Source: Mesorhizobium sp. | Lineage (GTDB): Bacteria > Pseudomonadota > Alphaproteobacteria > Rhizobiales > Rhizobiaceae | DNA length: 64,000 nucleotides | NCBI RefSeq assembly: GCF_016793485.1 | Contig: NZ_JAEULZ010000052.1 | Location: 34,868-98,867 of the forward strand | Reading direction: 5' to 3' | Made by a program: the position numbers and the translations under genes | Notes under the pieces: model-generated | The model's input: the letters and a program-made list of their open reading frames with translations, nothing else | What the model was told of the DNA's origin: nothing | Database searches by the model: none | Shown: positions 27,926-36,399 of the stretch, piece by piece | Layout: each line of letters begins with the position of its first letter | How positions within the stretch are numbered: position 1 is the stretch's first letter

Positions 27926-28894
27926 ATGACTGAGATCGCGACATACAACTTCGCCTACCTCGACGAGCAGACGAAGCGGATGATCCGGCGCGCGATCCTG
28001 AAGGGCATTGCGATTCCCGGCTATCAGGTGCCCTTCGCCAGCCGCGAGATGCCGATGCCCTATGGCTGGGGAACCGGCGGCGTGCAGGTGACCGCGGCCA
28101 TCATCGGACCGGACGATGTGCTGAAGGTCATCGACCAGGGCGCCGACGACACCACCAATGCCGTGTCGATCCGCAATTTCTTTCGCAAGGTGGCCGACGT
28201 CGAGACGACGACCGAGACCGCCAGCGCCACCATCATCCAGACGCGCCACCGCATCCCGGAGCGGCCGCTGACGGAGGGCCAGACGCTGGTCTATCAGGTG
28301 CCGATCCCGGAACCGTTGCGTTTCCTCGAACCGCGCGAGACCGAGACCCGCAAGATGCATGCGCTGGAGGAATACGGCCTCATGCACGTCAAGCTCTACG
28401 AGGACATCGCCAGGCACGGCCACATCGCCACCACCTACGCCTATCCGGTCAAGGTCGAGGGGCGCTACGTGATGGACCCCTCGCCGACACCGAAGTTCGA
28501 CAATCCCAAGATGCACATGTCGCCCGCACTCCAGCTTTTCGGCGCCGGCCGCGAAAAGCGCATCTATGCGATCCCGCCCTTTACCGAGGTCGTCAGTCTC
28601 GATTTCGAGGATCACCCGTTCGAAGTGCAGAAGTTCGACAAGCCCTGCGCGCTGTGCGGCGCTGAACAGGTCTATCTCGACGAGGTGATCCTCGACGACC
28701 GCGGCGGCCGCATGTTCGTCTGCTCGGACACCGATCACTGCGAAAGCAGGCGTCTCTCCTCCCCCCTTGCGGGGGAGGTGTCGCCGGAGGCGACGGAGGG
28801 GGGTGGCTCCGCTTCGCCGTCATTGCAAGCTTCGCGATCCCCACCCGGCCCTGCGGGCCACCCTGCCCCCAAGGGGGAGGGTAAGGGAGAATGA
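27926..28894 (+). CDS. phnJ: Alpha-D-ribose 1-methylphosphonate 5-phosphate C-P lyase PhnJ, repeat-extended C-terminus
   Basis: A 322-residue radical-SAM enzyme that breaks the C-P bond. All key residues are present: Gly32 (IAIPGYQVPF, the glycyl-radical position in E. coli PhnJ) and the iron-sulfur cysteines in CALC...C...C with spacing CX2CX21CX5C, the last being Cys272. The natural protein ends soon after that Cys. Here about 46 further residues (SSPLAGEVSPEATEGGG...) are translated from a palindromic repeat at 28757-28882. It is separated from phnI by HicAB. AAGGG precedes ATG 27926. Confidence 0.95.
   Translation: MTEIATYNFAYLDEQTKRMIRRAILKGIAIPGYQVPFASREMPMPYGWGTGGVQVTAAIIGPDDVLKVIDQGADDTTNAVSIRNFFRKVADVETTTETASATIIQTRHRIPERPLTEGQTLVYQVPIPEPLRFLEPRETETRKMHALEEYGLMHVKLYEDIARHGHIATTYAYPVKVEGRYVMDPSPTPKFDNPKMHMSPALQLFGAGREKRIYAIPPFTEVVSLDFEDHPFEVQKFDKPCALCGAEQVYLDEVILDDRGGRMFVCSDTDHCESRRLSSPLAGEVSPEATEGGGSASPSLQASRSPPGPAGHPAPKGEGKGE
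28757..28882. repeat. Palindromic repeat element inside the 3' end of phnJ
   Basis: CTCCCCCCTTGCGGGGGAG (28759-28777) is followed by GTGTCGCC-GGAGGCGAC and, further right, by a mirrored CCACCC...CCCCCAAGGGGGAGGG stretch. It resembles the intergenic element at 6014-6175, but it is read through in frame as PhnJ's C-terminal tail and ends just before phnK. Confidence 0.75.
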
Positions 28895-28896
28895 CC

Positions 28897-29673
28897 ATGA
28901 CCGACGAACCTCTCCTCCGCGTCGCCTCGCTGTCGAAATTCTACGGCGCACGCGTCGGCTGCGAGGACATTTCCTTCGAGCTGTTCCCCGGCGAGGTGCT
29001 GGCGATCGTCGGCGAATCCGGCTCGGGCAAGACGACGCTTCTGAACTGTATCTCGACCCGGCTGACGCCGACCTCGGGATGCGTGTCCTACCGCATGCGC
29101 GACGGCGCGTTCCGTGATCTCTACCGGATGAGCGAGGCCGAGCGGCGTTTCCTGATGCGCACCGACTGGGGCTTCGTCCACCAGAACCCGGCCGACGGCT
29201 TGCGCATGACCGTCTCGGCCGGCGCCAATGTCGGCGAGCGCCTGATGGCGGTCGGCGACCGCCATTACGGCCGTATCCGAGAGACCGCGATCGACTGGCT
29301 GGGTCGCGTCGAGATCGGCGAGGATCGCGTCGACGACGAGCCCCGCGCCTTTTCCGGTGGCATGCGGCAGCGCCTGCAGATCGCGCGTAATCTCGTCACC
29401 GGACCGCGTCTCGTCTTCATGGACGAGCCGACCGGCGGCCTTGATGTCTCCGTGCAGGCGCGCCTGCTCGACCTGCTGCGTGGGCTCGTCAACGACCTCG
29501 GCCTCGCCGCCGTCGTCGTAACGCACGATCTGGCCGTTGCGCGCCTTCTCTCGCATCGCATGATGGTGATGAAGGACGGCCATGTCGTCGAGACCGGCCT
29601 GACCGACCGCGTTCTGGACGACCCGCGCGCGCCGTACACGCAGCTCCTCGTTTCTTCCATCCTGCAGGTTTGA
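28897..29673 (+). CDS. phnK: Phosphonate C-P lyase system protein PhnK (ABC-type ATPase)
   Basis: A 258-residue ATPase: GESGSGKTT, FSGGMRQRLQIARNL and FMDEPTGGLDVS. PhnK binds the C-P lyase core complex rather than a transporter. I prefer ATG 28897 over 28891 because GGAG is seven bases upstream of it and MTDEPLLRV matches the family start. Confidence 0.95.
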   Translation: MTDEPLLRVASLSKFYGARVGCEDISFELFPGEVLAIVGESGSGKTTLLNCISTRLTPTSGCVSYRMRDGAFRDLYRMSEAERRFLMRTDWGFVHQNPADGLRMTVSAGANVGERLMAVGDRHYGRIRETAIDWLGRVEIGEDRVDDEPRAFSGGMRQRLQIARNLVTGPRLVFMDEPTGGLDVSVQARLLDLLRGLVNDLGLAAVVVTHDLAVARLLSHRMMVMKDGHVVETGLTDRVLDDPRAPYTQLLVSSILQV

Positions 29674-30383
29674 TGATGCCCACCCCCATCGTCGTTTCCG
29701 AAGTCGGCAAAAGCTTCACCATGCATCTGCGCGGCGGTATCCGTCTGCCGGTCGTGGAGAACGTGTCCTTCGCCATCAAATCAGGGGAGTGTGCCGTGCT
29801 TGGCGGGCCTTCGGGCGCGGGCAAGAGTTCGATCCTGAAGATGCTCTATGGCAACTATGCCGTCGATGCCGGACAGATCATCGTCAGCCATCGCGGTCAG
29901 CTCATCGATCTGGCGACAGCCAGCCCGCGCACAGTCCTCCAGATCCGCCGCGACACGATCGGCTATGTCAGCCAGTTCCTGCGAACGGTGCCGCGTGTCT
30001 CCGCGCTCGATGTCGTCGCAGAACCGCTTGTGTCGCTTGGCGAAGCGAAAGAGACGGCGCAGGCGCGGGCACGCGATCTGCTTGCCCGGCTGAACCTGCC
30101 CGAAAAGCTCTGGAGCCTGCCGCCCGCCACCTTCTCAGGCGGTGAGCAGCAGCGCGTCAACATCGCGCGCGGGTTCATCACGCCGCATCCCGTCCTGCTG
30201 CTGGATGAGCCGACGGCTTCGCTCGATGCGAAGAACCGCGAGGTCGTCGTCGAGATGATCGCGGGCAAGAAGCGCGAGGGCGCAGCCCTGCTCGGCATCT
30301 TCCACGACGCCGACGTGCGCGAGGCGGTCGCCGACGCCATCATCGATGTCACTGCATTCGCGCCCGGAAAGATTGCCGCATGA
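29673..30383 (+). CDS. phnL: Phosphonate C-P lyase system protein PhnL (ABC-type ATPase)
   Basis: A 236-residue ATPase with GGPSGAGKSS, FSGGEQQRVNIARG and LLLDEPTASLD. It is needed with PhnGHIJK for phosphonate breakdown and binds on top of PhnK in the complex. The start overlaps the phnK stop; a second ATG three bases later is equally possible. Confidence 0.95.
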   Translation: MMPTPIVVSEVGKSFTMHLRGGIRLPVVENVSFAIKSGECAVLGGPSGAGKSSILKMLYGNYAVDAGQIIVSHRGQLIDLATASPRTVLQIRRDTIGYVSQFLRTVPRVSALDVVAEPLVSLGEAKETAQARARDLLARLNLPEKLWSLPPATFSGGEQQRVNIARGFITPHPVLLLDEPTASLDAKNREVVVEMIAGKKREGAALLGIFHDADVREAVADAIIDVTAFAPGKIAA

Positions 30384-31003
30384 GCCACCACCAGAAGCTT
30401 TCCGAAACGCCGACCGTCCACGAGACGGCGCGGGTCGAGAAATCGACGCTTGGCCGCTACACCGAGATCGCCGAAGGCTGCCGCGTCACCGAGACCGTTG
30501 TCGGCGACTATTCCTACATGATGGAAAACTGCATGGCGTGGTGCGTGGAGATCGGCAAGTTCTCCAACATCGCCGCCTATGTGCGCATGAACGCCACGCA
30601 TCACCCGCTCGAGCGGCCGACGCTGCACCACTTCACCTATCGTGCTTCGGATTATTTCGACGACGCTGAATACGAGACCGATTTCTTCGCCGCACGGCGC
30701 GCGAAGAAGGTCCGCATCGGCCACGATACATGGCTCGGCCATGGCTCGACCATCCTGCCGGGCGTTACGGTCGGCGATGGCGCGGCGGTCGGTTCCGGCG
30801 CGGTGGTCACCAAGGATGTGGCGCCCTACACGGTCGTGGCCGGCGTGCCCGCGAAGCCATTGCGCGAGCGCTTCGACCGCAAGACCGTGGAGCGCTATCA
30901 GGCGCTGTCATGGTGGGACTGGGATCACGTCCGCCTGCGTGCGGCGCTGGACGACTTCCGCCATCTGTCGGCGGAAGCCTTTCTGGAAAAGCACGAGCGC
31001 TGA
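30380..31003 (+). CDS. Hexapeptide-repeat transferase of phosphonate clusters
   Basis: A 207-residue left-handed beta-helix protein. Hexapeptide repeats are visible as VHETARVEKSTLGRYTEI and later IGHDTWLGHGSTILPGVTVGDGAAVGSGAVVTKDV; WWDWD near the C-terminus is typical of the phosphonate-associated subgroup. It overlaps phnL (ATGA). Members are thought to be acetyltransferases; the acceptor here is not known. It is the last gene of this phn cluster: the next gene is on the other strand, so phnM and phnN must be elsewhere. Confidence 0.88.
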   Translation: MSHHQKLSETPTVHETARVEKSTLGRYTEIAEGCRVTETVVGDYSYMMENCMAWCVEIGKFSNIAAYVRMNATHHPLERPTLHHFTYRASDYFDDAEYETDFFAARRAKKVRIGHDTWLGHGSTILPGVTVGDGAAVGSGAVVTKDVAPYTVVAGVPAKPLRERFDRKTVERYQALSWWDWDHVRLRAALDDFRHLSAEAFLEKHER

Positions 31004-31010
31004 CGTCGGC

Positions 31011-31946
31011 TCAGGCGGTCGTTTTGCGCGCGGGTTTCTTCGCCGGCATTGCGTTCATTCCCACCTTCGGCGGCGCAAACACGGTGATCGCCGCGGGATG
31101 GACAATGAAGTGCGCGGGAGTCGACGTAACGAGTTCGCCGTCGGCATTGACCGGCATCGGGCGTCTTGTCTCGATGTCGAACTCCGTACTTTTGGCCGTG
31201 CGGACTTCCTCCCAAGCGCCATGCGTGCCTGTCCGGAACGAACGCAGCATTCCCGCGAGCTTCCAGACACGGTCAAATTCCAGGCTGTAGAGATCAAGGT
31301 GCCCGTCATCGATCTCGGCGTCGGCCTCGATGACGTTACCGCCGCCATAGTGTCGACCGTTGCCGACGGCGATCTGAAAGGTCTTTGTCGTGATGACCTT
31401 GCCGTTCTCGCGAATGGTTGCCGTGAACGGGCGCGCCTTGAACAACACCTTGGCCGCCGCGAGCGCATAGCCCGCCCGCCCGAACCGCTTCTTCAGCGTT
31501 GGGTTCAGGTCTTGCGCAAGGTTCGCGCTCAACCCGATGCTGGCCACGTTGAAGAAGGCGTAGCCGTTGACGGACCCGAGGTCGATCTTGCGCGTGTTAC
31601 CGGCAAGAATCACATCGGTGGCCTCGTTCAGGTCCATCGGTATGCCGAGCGTGCGGGCAAGATCGTTTGCAGTTCCCATCGGCATGATGCCGAGCGGCAG
31701 GCCGCATTCCTCGACAGCCAGCGCGCCGGACGCAATCGTCCCGTCGCCCCCGCATAGGATGATCATGTCGGCGCTCTCGCGCAATCGCACGATGTCGCGC
31801 GCGATCTCCGGAAGGTTCTCGAACGGCTCGATCGTCACATCCAGGCCCCCGCGATGCATGCGGCCGACCAGTGCGTCGATGGCTTCACCACCGCGCCGCG
31901 CCTTGGAATTGACCAGCAGCAGCGCCCGCTTCTTGACCTTCTTCAA
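31011..31946 (-). CDS. Diacylglycerol kinase-family lipid kinase (YegS/DgkB type)
   Basis: A 311-residue protein with the nucleotide-binding LCGGDGTIASGALAV loop and GIMPMGTANDLAR, which define the DAGK catalytic domain. It phosphorylates diacylglycerol or a related lipid at the membrane surface. The C-terminus carries a basic Lys/Ala tail (MPAKKPARKTTA). It converges with the phn cluster. Confidence 0.9.
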   Translation of the reverse strand: MKKVKKRALLLVNSKARRGGEAIDALVGRMHRGGLDVTIEPFENLPEIARDIVRLRESADMIILCGGDGTIASGALAVEECGLPLGIMPMGTANDLARTLGIPMDLNEATDVILAGNTRKIDLGSVNGYAFFNVASIGLSANLAQDLNPTLKKRFGRAGYALAAAKVLFKARPFTATIRENGKVITTKTFQIAVGNGRHYGGGNVIEADAEIDDGHLDLYSLEFDRVWKLAGMLRSFRTGTHGAWEEVRTAKSTEFDIETRRPMPVNADGELVTSTPAHFIVHPAAITVFAPPKVGMNAMPAKKPARKTTA

Positions 31947-32031
31947 GGCATTATTCCTCTGGATGAACGGCTCGGAAACGAAAATGGGGCCTTGGGAAAG
32001 CTATTTGAAGAGCAATCGTTCCGCATTGCAC

Positions 32032-32070
32032 AAAAAATGCCGCCGTGGCGGAGGGGACAACCACGGCGGC
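32032..32070 (-). terminator. Rho-independent terminator of the candidate small RNA
   Basis: Ten-base-pair perfect stem with a 12-base loop, followed on the minus strand by TTTTTT (32037-32032). On the plus strand the stem is followed only by a weak CTTT, so it works leftwards. Confidence 0.8.
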
Positions 32071-32173
32071 CTTTACAATCACGACAGCCCGGAGAGGGGG
32101 ATGAGGCTGTCGCTGCTGTCCGGTCTAGGCGGGGGACGGGCCTTACTCCGGACTCCGGCAAAAACTGCCGATG
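32032..32173 (-). ncRNA. Candidate small RNA with intrinsic terminator
   Basis: On the minus strand a promoter-like TTGAAT (32207-32202) and CAAATA (32184-32179) are 17 bases apart. About 140 bases follow with three possible stems: GGCAG-loop-TGCC, GTCCGG-loop-CCGGAC and GACAGC-loop-GCTGTC. It ends in GCCGCCGTGG/CCACGGCGGC (arms 32061-32070 and 32039-32048) followed by six U. This is a strong terminator with no gene on that strand to end. The exact 5' end is a guess. Confidence 0.6.
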
Positions 32174-32337
32174 ACCCCTATTTGTGTGCCTGAACATGGC
32201 GATTCAAGGGCACGAACATTACAGTTGCGTAACAAACCCGTGACCCTTGCCGCGCAAGGGATAGCGCGTCAGGAGAGTTTTGCCCGGTGCGGCTTAGCGG
32301 TGGACAGTGTGAGGGGCGCGCGCTAGGGCTTTCGACC

Positions 32338-35277
32338 ATGAAAAATGGCGACCATCTCTTTCTCGTCGACGGCTCCGGCTACATCTTCCGCGCCTACCAC
32401 GCCCTGCCGCCGCTGAACCGCAAATCGGACGGTTTGCCCACCAACGCCGTTCTCGGCTTCTGCAACATGGTCTGGAAGCTGATGCAGGACGCCCGCAACA
32501 CGGATGTCGGGACCACCCCGACCCATTTCGCCGTCATTTTCGACTATTCGTCCAAGACCTTCCGCAACGAGCTCTACGCCGACTACAAGGCCAACCGCTC
32601 GGCGCCGCCTGACGACCTCATCCCGCAGTTCGGTCTCATCCGCGAGGCGACGCGCGCTTTCAGCCTGCCCTGCATCGAGATGGAGGGCTTCGAGGCCGAC
32701 GACCTGATCGCGACCTATGCGAAGCTCGCCCGCGAGGCTGGCGCGGAAACGACCATCGTCTCCTCCGACAAGGATTTGATGCAGCTCGTGGGCCAGACCG
32801 TGTCGATGTACGACCCGATGAAGGATCGCCAGATCGGCATTCCGGAGGTCATCGAGAAATGGGGCGTGCCGCCAGAGAAGATGATCGACCTGCAGGCGAT
32901 GACGGGCGATTCCGTCGACAACGTGCCGGGCGTGCCGGGCATCGGGCCCAAGACCGCCGCGCAGCTTCTGGAGCAGTTCGGCGACCTCGACACGCTGCTC
33001 GCCCGCGCCGGCGAGATCAAGCAGGAGAAGCGCCGGCAGACGATCATCGAGAACGCCGACAAGGCGCGCATCTCGCGCGATCTGGTCAGGCTGAAGAACG
33101 ACGTGCCGGTCACTGAAGGGCTGGACGAGATGGTCCTCGAAAAGCCGGACGGTCCCAAGCTGATCGCCTTCCTGAAGACGATGGAGTTCACGACCCTCAC
33201 CCGGCGCGTGGCGGAGGCTACCGGCACGGACGCCGCCGAGATCGCGCCGGCTCCCGTGGTTGTCGACCTGACCGACATGCACGGCCCTGATGTGGGTGCG
33301 GGCAGCAGTCCGGCCCAGAAGCCGGTGGAAGAGGCCGAGCCTGCCGCGTCCGCTAAGATCACCAACGGCAAGGTCAACACGCCGCAGGCCCTCGCCAACA
33401 CTCGCGCGCAGGCCGCGGTGGGTGCGAAGATCGATCACAACCGCTACGCCACGATCCGCGACCGCGCCGAACTCGACGCCTGGATTGCCGCGGCGCGCGA
33501 AGCTGGCATCGTCTCCTTCCGCACCGAGACGACCTCGCTCGATCCCATGCGCGCCGAGCCTGTCGGCTTTGCCCTCGCCGTCAAGCCGGGTAAATCTGCC
33601 TATATTCCCGTCGGCCACCGCTCCGCCGCTGCGGACCTTCTCGGCGGCGGTCGCGTCGAGGCACAATTGACTCTGGACGAGGTTCTGGCCGCGCTGAAGC
33701 CGCTGCTATCAGATGCGTCAGTCATGAAGATCGGCCACAATCTGAAATACGACTGGCTGATGGCGCATCGGCTCGGCATCGATGTCGAGCCTTTCGACGA
33801 CACGATGCTGATCTCCTATGCGCTTGGCGCTGGCGCGGGCGCGCATGACATCGCCTCGCTCGCCGAGCGCTGGCTCGGCCATTCCACAATCCCCTATAAG
33901 GACCTTGTTGGCTCTGGCAAAAGCCTGATCACCTTCGACCTTGTCGATATCGAGCGCGCGACGACCTACGCCACCGAAGGCGCGGACGTTGCGCTGCGCC
34001 TCTGGCACATCCTCAAGCCGCGCCTTGCGGCCGACGGCCTGGTCTCGGTCTATGAACGACTGGAACGGCCGCTCGTGCCGGTGCTGGCGCGCATGGAGGA
34101 GCGCGGTATCTCGGTCGACCGGCAGATGCTATCGCGCCTGTCGGGCGAGTTCGCTCAGCGCGCCGGCGCGCTCGAGGAAGCCGTCTACGAGGCTGCAGGC
34201 GAGCGCTTCACCATCGGTTCGCCAAAGCAGCTCGGCGACATTCTGTTCAGCAGGATGCAGATTCCCGGCGGCGAAAAGACGAAATCCGGACAGTGGTCCA
34301 CGACTGCCCAGAAGCTGGAGGAGCTGGCGGCCGAGGGCTACGACCTGCCGCGCCGCATCGTCGACTGGCGCCAGCTCACCAAGCTGAAGTCGACCTACAC
34401 CGACGCGCTGCCGGAATACATCAATCCGGAGACGAAGCGGCTGCACACTTCCTATGCGCTCGCCTCGACGCCGACGGGCCGCATCTCCTCGTCCGAACCC
34501 AACCTGCAGAATATCCCTATCCGCACCGCCGAGGGCCGGCGTATCCGCACCGCCTTCATTGCCGACAAGGGCAACAAGCTGGTCTCGGCCGACTACAGCC
34601 AGATCGAACTGCGCGTGCTCGCCCATATCGCCGACATCCCGCAATTGACAAAAGCCTTCGCGGACGGCGTCGACATCCATGCGATGACGGCCTCGGAAAT
34701 GTTCAATGTTCCCGTCGAGGGCATGCCGTCGGAAGTCCGCCGCCGCGCCAAGGCGATCAACTTCGGCATCATCTACGGCATCTCGGCCTTCGGGCTCGCC
34801 AACCAACTCTCCATCGAGCGCTCGGAGGCCGGCGACTACATCAAGAAGTATTTCGAGCGCTTTCCGGGCATCCGCGACTACATGGACAGCCGCAAGCAGA
34901 TGGCGCGCGACAGGGGCTATGTCGAGACGATCTTCGGCCGGCGCATCCACTATCCCGAGATCAAGTCGTCCAACCCGTCTGTCCGCTCCTTCAACGAACG
35001 CGCCTCGATCAACGCCCCCATCCAGGGGTCGGCCGCCGACATCATCCGCCGCGCCATGATCCGCATGGACGACGCGCTCGCCGCCGAGAAGCTCTCGGCG
35101 CGCATGCTGCTGCAGGTGCACGACGAGTTGATCTTCGAAGTCGCCGAGGACGAAGTCGCCGCGACTCTGCCCGTCATCAAGGCCGTCATGGAAGGCTCGG
35201 CAATGCCAGCGGTCGCGCTGAAAGTGCCGCTCCAGGTCGACGCCCGCGCCGCCGACAACTGGGACGAGGCGCATTGA
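32338..35277 (+). CDS. polA: DNA polymerase I, with altered 3'-5' exonuclease site
   Basis: A 979-residue PolA. Residues about 1-290 are the 5'-3' exonuclease (FLVDGSGYIFRAYHAL, GFEADDLIATYA), about 385-580 the 3'-5' exonuclease domain, and the rest the polymerase (DYSQIELRVLAHI, RRRAKAINFGIIYG, VHDELIFEV). In the proofreading domain the first metal-binding Asp of the DxE motif is Arg395 (FRTET instead of FDTET) and the last (YxxxD) is Gly548 (YATEG), while Glu397 and Asp472 remain. Proofreading is therefore probably lost. Role: DNA repair and Okazaki fragment processing. Confidence 0.97.
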   Translation: MKNGDHLFLVDGSGYIFRAYHALPPLNRKSDGLPTNAVLGFCNMVWKLMQDARNTDVGTTPTHFAVIFDYSSKTFRNELYADYKANRSAPPDDLIPQFGLIREATRAFSLPCIEMEGFEADDLIATYAKLAREAGAETTIVSSDKDLMQLVGQTVSMYDPMKDRQIGIPEVIEKWGVPPEKMIDLQAMTGDSVDNVPGVPGIGPKTAAQLLEQFGDLDTLLARAGEIKQEKRRQTIIENADKARISRDLVRLKNDVPVTEGLDEMVLEKPDGPKLIAFLKTMEFTTLTRRVAEATGTDAAEIAPAPVVVDLTDMHGPDVGAGSSPAQKPVEEAEPAASAKITNGKVNTPQALANTRAQAAVGAKIDHNRYATIRDRAELDAWIAAAREAGIVSFRTETTSLDPMRAEPVGFALAVKPGKSAYIPVGHRSAAADLLGGGRVEAQLTLDEVLAALKPLLSDASVMKIGHNLKYDWLMAHRLGIDVEPFDDTMLISYALGAGAGAHDIASLAERWLGHSTIPYKDLVGSGKSLITFDLVDIERATTYATEGADVALRLWHILKPRLAADGLVSVYERLERPLVPVLARMEERGISVDRQMLSRLSGEFAQRAGALEEAVYEAAGERFTIGSPKQLGDILFSRMQIPGGEKTKSGQWSTTAQKLEELAAEGYDLPRRIVDWRQLTKLKSTYTDALPEYINPETKRLHTSYALASTPTGRISSSEPNLQNIPIRTAEGRRIRTAFIADKGNKLVSADYSQIELRVLAHIADIPQLTKAFADGVDIHAMTASEMFNVPVEGMPSEVRRRAKAINFGIIYGISAFGLANQLSIERSEAGDYIKKYFERFPGIRDYMDSRKQMARDRGYVETIFGRRIHYPEIKSSNPSVRSFNERASINAPIQGSAADIIRRAMIRMDDALAAEKLSARMLLQVHDELIFEVAEDEVAATLPVIKAVMEGSAMPAVALKVPLQVDARAADNWDEAH

Positions 35278-35292
35278 GCAACGAGGCCGGCC

Positions 35293-35763
35293 ATGATCTC
35301 TTTCATCGCCGGTGATCTCCTGGCGAGCCGCGAAACCTACATCGCGCAGGGCGTTGCCGAGGGAAATCAGGAAGGTCTCGGCACCGGTCTCGCCTTCAAG
35401 ATTTCGAAACGCTGGCCGGAAGTGCAGGCGGCGTTCAAAAAGCATGCGAGGTCTGGCAACTTCAGGGGAGGCGATATCTGGACCCTTGTACCCGGGCCCG
35501 ACCGACCGGGTTTCGTCTACATGGCGACACAGCCGGATATGTACCATGCGACGATGCCTTACTTGCGCAAGGCCGTCCGCAATCTCGCGAAGTGGGCCGA
35601 TACGGCCGGTATCGAAAGTGTGGCCTTGCCGAAGATCGGCGCGGGGCTCGGTAAACTTTCATGGGACGGCGATGTGAGGCACCTGCTTGAGGAGCACCTC
35701 GAACCGAGGTCCACGCGTTATGTGGTTTACGAGACTTTCAGGAACGAATTCGAAACGGCTTGA
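35293..35763 (+). CDS. Macro-domain-like protein (ADP-ribose binding, TARG1/ALC1-like)
   Basis: A 156-residue protein. MISFIAGDLL, the glycine-rich GLGTGLAFKISKRWP stretch, and LPKIGAGLGKLSW near the end match single-domain macro proteins that bind or hydrolyse ADP-ribose adducts. It lies 15 bases after polA and may be cotranscribed. The substrate, protein or DNA ADP-ribose, cannot be told. Confidence 0.78.
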   Translation: MISFIAGDLLASRETYIAQGVAEGNQEGLGTGLAFKISKRWPEVQAAFKKHARSGNFRGGDIWTLVPGPDRPGFVYMATQPDMYHATMPYLRKAVRNLAKWADTAGIESVALPKIGAGLGKLSWDGDVRHLLEEHLEPRSTRYVVYETFRNEFETA

Positions 35764-35771
35764 ATGTTGGT

Positions 35772-36176
35772 TTACGCCGCTTCCGCCAGGCACTTGCCGC
35801 AGGTGCCGCGAAATTCGATGACCGCCTTCTTGGGCTGGAAGCCGGTGGAGCGGACCCAATCGTCGAGCTTGTGCTCGATGGCGTGGTCGGAGAGTTCGGC
35901 CGCCTGTCCGCAGCGATCGCAGATGGCGAAGGCCGCCATGCCGTGGCCGTGGTCGTGCTTTTCGGCGCAGGCGACGAAGGCGTTCAGGCTTTCCAGCCTA
36001 TGGACGTAGCCGGCCTTGATCAGCGTATCGAGCGCCCGGTAGACCTGCAGCGGCGCGCGAAAGCCCTGCTCGCGAAGCTGGTCGAGCAGCGTGTAGGCGC
36101 TCAGCGGCCCCGTTGCGACCTCTAGTTTCTCAAGAACGCGTATCTGGTTTTTCGTCAGGGCTTCGCGTGCGGGCAT
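35772..36176 (-). CDS. zur: Fur-family regulator, Zur-like
   Basis: A 134-residue Fur-family repressor: winged helix with YTLLDQLREQGFRAPLQVYRALDTLI, a His-rich HDHGHG metal site, and structural Zn cysteines in CDRCG and CGKC. The short protein with the CxxC pairs and position of His fits Zur (zinc uptake regulator) better than iron-sensing Fur, which is often Irr or Mur in this order. It is convergent with the macro-domain gene. Confidence 0.85.
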   Translation of the reverse strand: MPAREALTKNQIRVLEKLEVATGPLSAYTLLDQLREQGFRAPLQVYRALDTLIKAGYVHRLESLNAFVACAEKHDHGHGMAAFAICDRCGQAAELSDHAIEHKLDDWVRSTGFQPKKAVIEFRGTCGKCLAEAA

Positions 36177-36200
36177 GCTCTTCTTCCCTCAGCCTTAGGA

Positions 36201-36216
36201 GTCACAAAGTGGTGAC
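36201..36216. promoter_or_regulatory. Inverted repeat upstream of zur
   Basis: GTCAC and GTGAC flank AAAGTG; with one more base each the arms read AGTCAC/GTGACT. It lies 25 bases upstream of the zur start and could be an operator. It does not match the rhizobial Zur box as I know it. Confidence 0.3.
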
Positions 36217-36399
36217 TGACGGCTCCTTTTGCTACTGTTTCCACGCATCAAACACAATGCGGAGGCTGCTTGATCCTCCCATTTGCCGCTATGGCAGTTT
36301 TTGGGTTGATCGAAGCGGACGGTTTCAAAATACTGCCTCATTCGTCGAGGAGCCATGGCGCGGCTTGGGAAATTACGAAGGGCTTGGGAGATTTTCAGC

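Larger units (their letters stand above)
31947..32337. other. Intergenic region between lipid kinase and polA
   Basis: No protein-coding gene is supported here. The region holds a probable minus-strand small RNA (32032-32173) and, nearer polA, a short hairpin CCCTTGC-CGC-GCAAGGG at 32244-32260. The polA ribosome-binding site is AGGGCT before ATG 32338. Confidence 0.7.

Noticed and set aside
32244-32260. Hairpin CCCTTGC-CGC-GCAAGGG as a terminator
   Set aside because: No T run on either side and it lies within the likely polA upstream region; left as a minor structure.
31947-32337. 4.5S or 6S RNA as identity of the candidate small RNA
   Set aside because: The SRP GGAAG/AGCAG loop and the single large open bulge of 6S are not seen, so no identity is assigned.
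32323-33666. 447-codon minus-strand frame opposite polA
   Set aside because: Antisense shadow of the PolA exonuclease domains with no protein-like features.
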